A DNA stretch of 64,000 bases, taken from positions 419,501-483,500 of the forward strand of contig CAUYUJ010010446.1 of NCBI GenBank assembly GCA_963575745.1. Direction: 5' to 3'. Position 1 is the first letter of the stretch, and the number at the start of each line of letters is the position of its first letter. A model generated the notes under the pieces. That model was not told the origin of the DNA and made no database searches. It saw only the letters and a program-made list of their open reading frames with translations. The stretch is from Prorocentrum cordatum. Its lineage: Eukaryota > Sar > Dinophyceae > Prorocentrales > Prorocentraceae. A program made the position numbers and the translations under genes. Below are positions 22,366-30,619 of the stretch, one piece after another.

Positions 22366-22714
22366 TCCTTTCGCGGGTGGTCAGAGGGGTCTTTTTCGAC
22401 TCCTGGGAAGGCTAAAAAATTACTCCGACGGAAGAACCCCACATAATAATCCTCTGGGCGAATCTGGAAAAAGCCATCACCGTCGTCCTCGTGGTTGGTG
22501 TGGCGTCCTGGCTGTCTCTTCTGCGTATATTTCCTCTCGCCTTGGCGCGGGCCCCCCTTCCACTCCTTGCGTTGTCCCCATCCTCGCCCCCCCGTTTGTT
22601 CCGCGCCCCGCCACCTCCCCCCCTTCCTGTTGCATGAGCCCGCGCGTCGATGCCCCTCGGCGCCGTCGCCGCCACGGCCAGCACAGGCGCGTTCTCTACT
22701 GGTCACGTCGCGCA

Positions 22715-22806
22715 GCCGTTGGGACAACCCCGCGGGCCAGGCTGTCGGGACAACCCCGCGAGCCGCTGGCGCGCAAGACCAAGCCGTTGGGACAACCCCG
22801 CGGGCT
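22715..22806. repeat. Three copies of TTGGGACAACCCCGCG
   Basis: TTGGGACAACCCCGCG or a one-base variant occurs near 22,719, 22,746 and 22,787, just beyond the stop of the helicase exon on its 3' side. Confidence 0.85.
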
Positions 22807-22827
22807 TCGAGCGAGGCGCAGCCGCGC

Positions 22828-23360
22828 TCAGGCGGAAGGCAGCACGAAGCCCAGCTCTGCCGCGAGCTGCTTCGCCTCCGCCCTGGACAAAACCGCTCTC
22901 TTGTCGAACTCCAGGAGCGCCTTCCGCAGGGACGCCGGCGGCCCGCACTCCAGGAACTCTCGCGGCGGCGGCCGCAGGATCAGCATGTTCCGCATGCACG
23001 TGGCGCGGGAGAACATGACGTAGAGGTGCAGCCACCACTGCTCGTCCGACATGCCCGTGCGGCCAGCGTCCTCGTCTCTCGCGCAGTCGATGGTGACGCC
23101 CTTGCGCAGCGTCTGGCCCTGCGACAGCGTGGAGGTCAGGTAGGACGCGTGCGTCAGGGTGAACCCCGAGCGGCGCACGCTGTGCGCCCCCGAGCTCTGC
23201 CATGTGAACTCCCTTTCGCTGGGCCTGAACATCAGCAAGCTCCGCGCCCGCGCCTCGGCCTGGCCGTCGTCGTCGGCGCCTTCGGCGCCCTGTCGCAGCA
23301 CCTCGGCGACCTCCTGGTAGATCGGAGACTCCTTGAAGCCGTGCACCTGCAGCCAGATTC
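22828..23360 (-). CDS. PIF1/RecD-like helicase, C-terminal exon
   Basis: The minus strand reads about 175 codons ending at a stop near 22,828. SQGQTLRKGVTIDC matches the conserved strand after the S-Q-G-x-T motif of superfamily 1B helicases, and WLHLYVMFSRATCMRNMLI matches motif VI with its SRA/T signature. Such enzymes unwind DNA 5' to 3' using ATP. The Walker A and B motifs would lie upstream and are not in this exon. The domain-like sequence begins at about GIWLQVHGF (23,359), just where the tandem repeat ends at an AG, so the start is best read as a 3' splice site. The ATG-initiated frame at 23,400 lies in repeat. A free-standing PIF1-like gene or a Helitron fragment are both possible. 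Confidence 0.72.
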
Positions 23361-24392
23361 CTGACCCGCTCGGATTACCAACATGATCTGCGGGCCCCAT
23401 AGGGAGGGGCTCCCGCCTGAGCCTTCCTCAGAATTCACTCACAGACGAGGCTCTCGCCTGAGACTTCCTCCAAATTCAGGCTTGACAGCCCAAAAGTGAC
23501 GACAGTTACAGGTTCCGATGACCCGCTCGGATTACCAACATGATCTGCGGGCCCCATAAGGAGGGAGCTCCCGCCTGAGACTTCCTCCCAATTCACTCAC
23601 AGACGAGGCTCCCGCCTGAGACTTCCGATTTTCAGGCTTGACGAGCCCAAAAGTGACGACAGTTACAGTTTCCGATGACCCGCTCGGATTACCAACATGA
23701 TCTGCGGGCCCCATAGGGAGGGGCTCCCGCCTGAGCCTTCCTCAGAATTCACTCACAGACGAGGCTCTCCGCCTGAGACTTCCTCCAAATTTGACCCCAA
23801 AAGTGACGACAGTTACAAGTTTCCGATGACCCGCTCGGATTACCAACATGATCTGCGGGCCCCATAAGGAGGGAGCTCCCGCCTGAGACTTCCTTCCAAT
23901 TCACTCACAGACGAGGCTCCCGCCTGAGACTTCCGCCTGAGACTTCCTCCAAATTCAAGCTTGACGAGCCCAAAAGTGACGACAGTTACAGGTTTCCGAT
24001 GGCCCGCTCGGATTACCAACATGATCTGCGGGCCCCATAGGGAGGGGGCTCCCGCCTGAGCCTTCCCCAGAATTCACTCACAGACGAGGCTCCCGCCTGA
24101 GACTTCCTCCAAATTCAGGCTTGAGGAGCCCAAAAGTGACGACAGTTACAAGTTTCCGATGACCCGCTCGGATTACCAACGTGATCTGCGGGCCCCATAG
24201 GGAGGGAGCTCCCGCCTGAGACTTCCTCCCAATTCACTCACAGACGAGGCTCCCGCCTGAGACTTCCTCCAAATTCAAGCTTGACGAGCCCAAAAGTGAC
24301 GACAGTTACAGGTTTCCGATGACCCGCTCGGATTACCAACATGATCTGCGGGCCCCATAGGGAGGGGGCTCCCGCCTGAGACTTCCTCACAA
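23361..24392. repeat. About 160-bp tandem repeat, seven copies, probably intronic
   Basis: GACCCGCTCGGATTACCAAC or a one-base variant recurs at 23,363, 23,520, 23,677, 23,828, 24,001, 24,161 and 24,321 (spacings 157, 157, 151, 173, 160, 160), the last copy being partial. Each unit holds two or three copies of GCTCCCGCCTGAGACTTCC plus AAAAGTGACGACAGTTACA. It directly abuts the helicase exon on its 5' side. Confidence 0.92.
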
Positions 24393-24394
24393 TT

Positions 24395-24690
24395 TACTCA
24401 ACGATGATGAGGATGAGGATGATGAGTGGTGGTGAAGATGAGTGGTGAAGAGGATGATGATTGATTGTGAGTGGTGGTGGCGATGATGATGTTTGAATGA
24501 GGATGATGCCGATGCCGATGATGATGATGATGATGATGATCGTGAGCGTGTGAGAGAGTGCGAGTGATGATGATGATGAGTATGTGAGTGACTAAGCATG
24601 TGAGAGAGCATCATCGATGATGCGGATGAGGTTGATGATGAGAGAGTGTGAGTGAGTGTGAGTGGGTGTGTGTGTGTGTGTGTTCCTGTC
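24395..24690. repeat. (GAT)n and (GTGA)n/(GT)n microsatellites
   Basis: GATGATG-rich stretch to about 24,570, then GTGAGAGAG-rich sequence and a GTGTGT run near 24,665-24,682. Confidence 0.93.
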
Positions 24691-24785
24691 CTGTTCCTGC
24701 GCGGGGTGTCCAGAGAAAACAAAAACCCCACTTTGGATGTGGGGAACGACACCCCTCACGAGGATTCTGGCCCCGACGGGGGGAG

Positions 24786-25930
24786 GGAGAAAAGTGCTCA
24801 CCTCTTCTTTGAAGCCAAAATCATTGATTGTACTACGGTTGTGGCCCCATTTTGGCCTTCTGAGGGGGCAGCGCTAATTAAAACCCCCCTCTTCTTGCAA
24901 GCCAAAATCATTGATTTTACTAAGCTTGTGGCCCCATTTTGGCCTTCTGAGGGGGCAGCGCCAATTAAAGCTACCCTTTCTTTGATCGATTTCCTCCAAG
25001 ATGGCCCCAATAAGCGCCCAGGAGGCACCAAGAGGCCCCAAGATGGCCCCAAGAGGCCCCCAAGAGGCCCCCAAGAGGATCCCAAACGGCCCAAAGAGGC
25101 CCCCCCGAGGCACCCAAGACGCCGAAAAGCCCATCAGGACGACCCTCTACTCGCCTGGGCGTCGTTTCTGGACGGGCAGGAGGAGGGGCCCGAACGACTC
25201 ACACAAGGACGAGGGGCCCGAACAACTCACACCACGAGAAGCCCGAACGACTCACACCAGGACGAAGAGCCCGAACGACTCACACCACGAAGAGCCCGAA
25301 CGACTCACACCAGGAAGAAGGGCCCGAACGACTCGGGAGAAAAGTGCTCCCCTCTTCTTTGAAGCCGCAATCATTGATTTTACTACGGTTTTGGCCCCAT
25401 GTTGGCCTTCTGAAGGGGGCAGCGCTAATTAAAGCTCCCCTCTTCTTTCAAGCCCAAATCATTGATTTCCCTAAGGTTTTGGCCCCATTTTGGCCTTCTG
25501 AGGGGGCAGCGCTAATTAAAGCTCCCCTCGTCTTTGATCGATTTCCTCCCAGATGGCCCCAAGAAGCGCCCAGGAGGCACCAAGAGGCCCCAAGATGGCC
25601 CCAAGAGGCCCCCAAGAGGCCCCCAAGAGGATCCCAAACGGCCCAAAGAGGCCCCCCCGAGGCACCCAAGACGCCGAAAAGCCCATCAGGACGACCCTCT
25701 ACTCGCCTGGGCGTCGTTTCTGGACGGGCAGGAGGAGGGGCCCGAACGACTCACACCAGGACGAGGGGCCCGAACAACTCACACCACGAGAAGCCCGAAC
25801 GACTCACACCAGGACGAAGAGCCCGAACGACTCACACCACGAAGAGCCCGAACGACTCACACCAGGAAGAAGGGCCCGAACGACTCACACCAGGACGAGA
25901 AACCCCAAACGACTCAAACCACGAGGAGCG
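24786..25930. repeat. 550-bp tandem duplication containing CCAAGA arrays (locus 2)
   Basis: Two units start at about 24,786 and 25,336 with GGAGAAAAGTGCTC. Each contains, in order, two copies of an 85-base block (CCAAAATCATTGATT through CAGCGCTAATTAAA), TTTGATCGATTTCCTCC, a CCAAGAGGCC array and an array of CCCGAACGACTCACACCA units. Only a few differences separate the units, so the duplication is fairly recent. Open frames through it are proline/arginine-rich and shift-tolerant, and I do not call a gene. Confidence 0.9.
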
Positions 25931-26300
25931 TTTTCTCTCCCTCCTCCTCCGCCTCGTCCTTCTCCCGCTCCCACCACAAGGAGGATGTACAAGGAGGCGG
26001 GAGGAAGGAGGAACAGGGGAGATATGCGGGGGCAGGCGGAAACACGCCTGAAAAACAAGACTGTCGGCATGCTTCGCTAGAGTTGCTGTTTTGAGATGGG
26101 CTGGTGGGGATGCGCGAAACGTGAAGAATTTGGAAGAAATCTCAAGCGGGAGCCATTGTCGTTATAGTCCGGGGGGCCAAGGCCACAATTTGAGCACGAA
26201 GACTTCCCCTGTCAAAAAACAGAGTGCGAGCGTCGAGGGGCACACTCTGATTGAGAATTATTCCGGCAAAGCAACCCAACATCGATATGTAGAAGCATAG
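25931..26300. other. No gene recognised
   Basis: Contains GGGCTGGTGGGGAT at about 26,098, a phrase repeated near 60,976, followed by one GCGGGAGCC core near 26,146. Confidence 0.4.
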
Positions 26301-26304
26301 CTGG

Positions 26305-26650
26305 AGGGGTGTATGTCCAAACGAGACACTGCTATCAACGCACGGAACTTGAATGGATGTATGTCCAAGCGAGACACTGCTATCATCGCACGGAGCTCGA
26401 ATGGGTGTGTGTCCAAACGAGACACTGCTATCAACGCACAAAGCTTGAATGGATGTACCTCCAAATGAAACACTGCTATTAACGCACGGAGCTCGAATGG
26501 ATGCATGTCCAAACGAGACACTGGCATCAATGCACGGATGCTTGAATGGGTGTACGTCCTCACGAGCCACTGCTATCAACACGCGGAACTTGAATAGATG
26601 TATGGTCAAACAAGACACTGCTATCAACGCACACACTGCTATCAACGCAC
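26305..26650. repeat. 48-bp tandem repeat, about seven copies
   Basis: GTATGTCC-like unit starts are at 26,311, 26,359, 26,407, 26,455, 26,503, 26,552 and 26,600, so the period is 48 with one 49. Units contain GAGACACTGCTATCAACGCA. The period is 16 codons and two minus-strand frames stay open, one giving a repeat like SSVSFGHTPIRAPCVD. There is no start or domain outside the repeat to show that it is expressed. Confidence 0.92.
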
Positions 26651-26726
26651 AGAGCTTGACACTACACAGTTGTATCACAGACTCGCAGGACAGTAGGACT
26701 CGCAGGACTACATTGTGTACAAAGTA

Positions 26727-29513
26727 TTATGTGCAGGGACTCGTAAGACCTGTGTCTCTACTGGTGTGCTGGGCGAGTCCATGCAAAAGCATGCAAAAGC
26801 ATGCACTTTGGCAGACGTCTTGGAAGTCTGCAAAAGCGGCACGCTGAGCTGTGGTGGCAGGCTGCAAAAGCGGCAGCCTGCAAAAGCCTGCACTTTGGCA
26901 AACGTCTTGGAAGCCTGCAAAAGCGGCAGGCTGAGCTGTGGTTGCAGGCTGCAAAAGCGGCAGCTTGCAAAAGCATGCACTTTGGCAGACGTCTTGGAAG
27001 TCTGCAAAAGCGGCACGCTGAGCTGTGGTGGCAGGCTGCAAAAGCGGCAGCCTGCAAAAGCCTGCACTTTGGCAGACGTCTTGGAACTGAGGAGCGGCGT
27101 GCGAAGCGGGGAGCCTGCGAAACCTGGAGGCTGAAAACTCGCAGGCTGAGACTCGCAGAAACCCGCAGGCTGAAAAGAGTTCTACTACTCGCAGAAAAGC
27201 ACCGCAGAAAGAGTCTAGCGAAAAGCACCGCAGGCTGAGAAGCACCGCGGGCACACGGGCTTGGAAACCCCACCTCTCCCGCTCGTCTTGCAGGAAGTCG
27301 CGCCAATCCGGCGGCTGCCAAGAGTCGATGATGCGCCGAGACCCACCGCCCGCGCTGCCGCCGATGTCCAGGTAATCCCCTCCCGCAGTACGGAGGCGGC
27401 CGTGTCCTAGCGCCACAATCGCCTGGTTCCGGTTGACTCGCAACTCGCCGCTGTCCCACTTCCGAAGCACGTCCAACTGCTTGCGCGTGAGAGTGGGAAC
27501 CTCCTGGCCCTGGTCGGCAGGCTGAGTAGCACCGCCGCGTAAGAGCTCTTGCCGATAGCGGGCGAGCCGCTCACCCTCGTTGTAGCGCCAGATCGCTTCA
27601 GCCTTGTCGTGGTGGAGGCGGCGGCGCTCTTCCTTCATGACTTCGTCGTGCGCAGGTGGCTCACTGGGTTCGGCGTGCAGGGCTTGGGTGAGCATGTCAA
27701 CGTCGAAGCGGCCGGAGAAAGCCAGCACCTCCCAGATCTGTTTTGTGCCGCGCACACGTTGCAGATGCCGGCACCACCGCTTACGCTTCTGCTCTCTGAG
27801 GAACTTAGCGAGACCCCCTTGGCCTGCCCCTTGGGGCTGGCCACCTTGTGGTGGAGTCTTGCCTTTCGCCTTCCCCTCCTCGCCTTTTCCCGCAGACTGA
27901 GAAGCTCCGCGAAAACCTTGTGGCGGAGTCTTGCCTTTCGCTTTCCCCTTTTCGCCTTTTCCCGCAGGCTGAGAAGTTCCGCTAGAACCCTGTGGTGGAG
28001 TCTTGCCTTTCGATTTCCCCTTCTCGCCATCTCGTTCCTGTAGCGCCAGCTGGTGTTCGGACTGCTCGTACTCTGTGCGAACACGTCTTACGAGTTCCCC
28101 GCGCTCGGCGTCGGCGAGGACGCGCCGCAAGTCGGCGATGTTTTTGCTCCGCAGAAACTCATGGCGAACCTTAAGGACAGACGCAATGGCTCGGACAGTC
28201 TCCGCCTGCGACGCGAAGGCGGTGTCGCAGTCCGAGCCAGGCTGAGAAGCACCAGCTGGATCTTGGTCCGCAGGCTGCGTGGACGTCCTCTTCTTGAACA
28301 GCAAGAGGCTGAGGTGGTGGATGAGTTTCGGGTCGTAGGCCGCGTCATGCCTCTGGTCCCAATACTCCCTCAACTCCTTGCGCAGCTCATGCGCGCGCCG
28401 ACTAACTTCATCCTCGGGCTCGTCGCAGGCTGCGGCGTCGGCCGGCGACGTCGGCGAAAGCGGTGCATGCACAGGAGCGGGGCTCGGGGGCCGGGACCAG
28501 TGCACCGAGGAGCCCTCCACCTCGGTCTCTGAGCCGGCGTCGGCGTCAGGCAATCCTCCGAATGCAATCTTCCGCCTCTTTGTCTCCCCAGGCTGAGAAG
28601 CATCAGGGGCGGCGAGCACGACCGCAACAGCATCGCGTGCGTCGTTTCGCACGCCACGGCCCATGTAGGAGGCGCCAGCAGCGACGGGCTGGAAACGCGC
28701 GACTGCTCCGCAGACTGCCACGCTGTCGCCTTTGCGGTCCGCCGGGGGGGCGAAGACTTCCCATAACGCCTCGTCGTCAGTGTGGCGTTGGAAAGCTTCG
28801 CGCGCCTCCTGCGCGGTCAAGTTGTTGTCGCCGACTACGAGGCGCACGACCGGCGTGCCCGGCTCCCCAGTACTGAGAAGCACGGCGATCCCGTCCAAGT
28901 GGAGTCGGAGAAACCGAACTGCTTTCTGTCGCGTGTGAATGCTGGGAGGGTTGCTTCCGCAAACGATGTGCATGTTTCCGACGACCACGTGAACTTTGTC
29001 ATGGCCTCCTGTCTGCACGTTGAACCGTGAGATCACTGCGTCCACTTGTCGCGCGATGGGGACGTGGTAGATGTATGTGTCCTCGCGCAGGGACACGTCA
29101 GCAGGCTGAGAAGCACCGCCGAAGCCCCATAGGCTCAAGTAGTTGGCGACCTCGCAGAAGCCGATGCTGTCGCCGAACGGCTTGGTCAGGATGTCTTTCA
29201 CGTTGATGGATGCTCGACTCAGGCCTTGACGAAACGCACCGACCTCGCACCCAAAGAAAAGGTCAGCATCGACTTCCTCGACTATCTTGGCGCAAATCCG
29301 CCCGAAGTTGGAGCAGTGAGTCTTGGAGTTCTTCCCCATCATCATGCTCTGCTCGAACCCGAAGTTAAAAGAGGCGACCGTAAAAGACGCAGGTTGAGGA
29401 TCACAGCGAGCAGGCGCGGCCGCAGGCGTGTGTCGGTCTTCCTCCGCAGGCTGAGAAGCACCGCGAGAAGCCGAGGCTGCAGGCCGGTAAGGATAGGGCC
29501 AAGGGAGGGCCAT
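26727..29513 (-). CDS. EEP-fold (endonuclease/exonuclease/phosphatase-like) protein with repeated GASQPA tags
   Basis: One uninterrupted 928-codon frame. Residues 43-300 look like an EEP fold: SFNFG (48-52), CEVG with a Glu at 90, VVGNMHIV (177-184), and VVGDNNL (226-232) at the GDxN site. NDARDAV (290-296) stands where SDHxxV is expected, so the usual catalytic His appears to be Arg and activity is doubtful. Residues 370-500 and 565-755 are charged and helical, separated by repeats of KGKAKGKTPPQG. A hexapeptide like GASQPA appears about eight times (near 18, 133, 304, 412, 421, 512, 536 and 661). From about 755 the composition turns Cys/Phe/Leu-rich and ends in 29-residue tandem repeats, so the true end may be near 750, with the rest read-through of repeat DNA. 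The start is the first ATG of the open frame. Proteins of this general make-up occur in dinoflagellates and their function is unknown. Confidence 0.75.
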   Translation of the reverse strand: MALPWPYPYRPAASASRGASQPAEEDRHTPAAAPARCDPQPASFTVASFNFGFEQSMMMGKNSKTHCSNFGRICAKIVEEVDADLFFGCEVGAFRQGLSRASINVKDILTKPFGDSIGFCEVANYLSLWGFGGASQPADVSLREDTYIYHVPIARQVDAVISRFNVQTGGHDKVHVVVGNMHIVCGSNPPSIHTRQKAVRFLRLHLDGIAVLLSTGEPGTPVVRLVVGDNNLTAQEAREAFQRHTDDEALWEVFAPPADRKGDSVAVCGAVARFQPVAAGASYMGRGVRNDARDAVAVVLAAPDASQPGETKRRKIAFGGLPDADAGSETEVEGSSVHWSRPPSPAPVHAPLSPTSPADAAACDEPEDEVSRRAHELRKELREYWDQRHDAAYDPKLIHHLSLLLFKKRTSTQPADQDPAGASQPGSDCDTAFASQAETVRAIASVLKVRHEFLRSKNIADLRRVLADAERGELVRRVRTEYEQSEHQLALQERDGEKGKSKGKTPPQGSSGTSQPAGKGEKGKAKGKTPPQGFRGASQSAGKGEEGKAKGKTPPQGGQPQGAGQGGLAKFLREQKRKRWCRHLQRVRGTKQIWEVLAFSGRFDVDMLTQALHAEPSEPPAHDEVMKEERRRLHHDKAEAIWRYNEGERLARYRQELLRGGATQPADQGQEVPTLTRKQLDVLRKWDSGELRVNRNQAIVALGHGRLRTAGGDYLDIGGSAGGGSRRIIDSWQPPDWRDFLQDERERWGFQARVPAVLLSLRCFSLDSFCGAFLRVVELFSACGFLRVSACEFSASRFRRLPASHAAPQFQDVCQSAGFCRLPLLQPATTAQRAAFADFQDVCQSACFCKLPLLQPATTAQPAAFAGFQDVCQSAGFCRLPLLQPATTAQRAAFADFQDVCQSACFCMLLHGLAQHTSRDTGLTSPCT
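26797..27090. repeat. 87-bp tandem repeat, about 3.4 copies, in frame with the 928-codon gene
   Basis: CACTTTGGCA occurs at 26,804, 26,891, 26,978 and 27,065, exactly 87 apart (29 codons). The minus strand encodes a repeat starting FQDVCQSAGFCRLPLLQP. The first and third units are nearly identical to each other, as are the second and fourth, so the true unit may be a 174-base dimer. Confidence 0.93.
27120..27250. repeat. Cluster of CAGGCTGAGAAGCACCGC-like short repeats
   Basis: Variants of CAGGCTGAGA and AAGCACCGC are packed close together here. The same phrase occurs singly inside the gene near 27,521, 27,893, 27,968, 28,238, 28,592, 29,102 and 29,448, where its reverse complement encodes GASQPA. 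Confidence 0.75.
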
Positions 29514-29549
29514 CCTGGAAGGGCACGTCCTGAACCAAAGACGGCTGTC

Positions 29550-29803
29550 AAGACAATGACGATGACGATGGCGATGACGATGCTGATGCTGATGCTGATG
29601 ATGATGATGGCGATGATGATGATTTTGATGATGATGATATGATGATGCTGTTGCTGCTGGTGATGATGGTGGTGGTGGTGATGGTGGTTGAGGTGATGGT
29701 GGTGGTTGTGATGATGATGATGAGAATGATACTGATGATGATGATGATGATGACGATGATGATGATGATGACGGTGATGATGGTGGTGGTGGTGATGATG
29801 ATA

Positions 29804-29843
<40 letters not shown>

Positions 29844-29980
29844 GGAGGAGGAGGAGGAGGAGGAGCAGGAGGAGGAGTAGGAGGATGATGATGATGATTA
29901 TGATGATGCTGTTGCTGCTGGTGATGATGGTGGTGGTGGTGATGGTGGTTGAGGTGATGGTGGTGGTTGTGATGATGATC
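29550..29980. repeat. (GAT)n/(GGT)n microsatellite with an internal 75-bp duplication
   Basis: GAT, GGT and GGA triplets fill the region. A longer block, GATGATGCTGTTGCTGCTGG followed by GGTGG-rich sequence and GGTTGAGGTGATGG, occurs at about 29,640-29,720 and again at about 29,903-29,980, so part of the array has been copied as a unit. Confidence 0.93.
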
Positions 29981-29982
29981 AA

Positions 29983-30276
29983 TTGGCTCCGGGCATCCAA
30001 AATGTGGCCCGGGAATGGAGTTCTGGGAAATAGAGAAGCACGAAGTGGCCTACAGTTGGCTCCGGGCATCCAAAATGTGGCCCGGGAATGGAATTCTGGG
30101 AAATAGAAGAGCACGAAGTGGCCTACAGTTGGCTCCGGGCATCCAAAATGTGGCCCGGGAATGGAGTTCTGGGAAATCGAAGAGCACGAAGTGGCCTACA
30201 GTTGGCTCCGGGCTTCCAAAATGTGGCCCGGGAATGGAGTTCTGGGAAATCGAAGAGCACGAAGTGGGCACGAAGT
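29983..30276. repeat. 73-bp tandem repeat, four copies
   Basis: GGCTCCGGGCATCCAAAATG or a one-base variant begins at 29,985, 30,058, 30,131 and 30,204. Since 73 is not a multiple of three, each copy is read in a different frame, and three overlapping open frames result. Copies differ at only a few positions. Confidence 0.95.
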
Positions 30277-30522
30277 GTGTGACTGTATGCGAAAAACGAT
30301 CCCCGCCGGCAAACCCCAACAGCCCCCCAACTGCCCCCCAACTGCCCCCAACGGCTGCCCAGACCCCCCTGTGGAGTAATGTTGAAGTAATGTTGAAGTA
30401 ATGTGCTGCTCTCTTTTGAGACTACTAGAAACCTATCAGTCTTCGATGTTAGGTAAAAACAGCATGCACCGGTGAGGGGGATCAACAATACGCATTCTTC
30501 AGAAAAGAGAGTTCAACAACAC

Positions 30523-30615
<93 letters not shown>

Positions 30616-30616
30616 C
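30523..30616. repeat. (CAA)n microsatellite, about 31 copies
   Basis: Uninterrupted CAA/ACA triplets, reading poly-Gln or poly-Asn forward and poly-Val/Leu in reverse. Confidence 0.97.
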
Positions 30617-30619
30617 GCA

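Noticed and set aside
24665-24690. (GT)n and other dinucleotide runs as regulatory or telomeric sequence
   Set aside because: Simple microsatellites without the TTTAGGG telomere repeat.
25344-26094. Frames of 175-235 codons through the duplicated block
   Set aside because: Proline/arginine-rich products of CCAAGA and CCGAACGACTCACA repeats, present in all phases.
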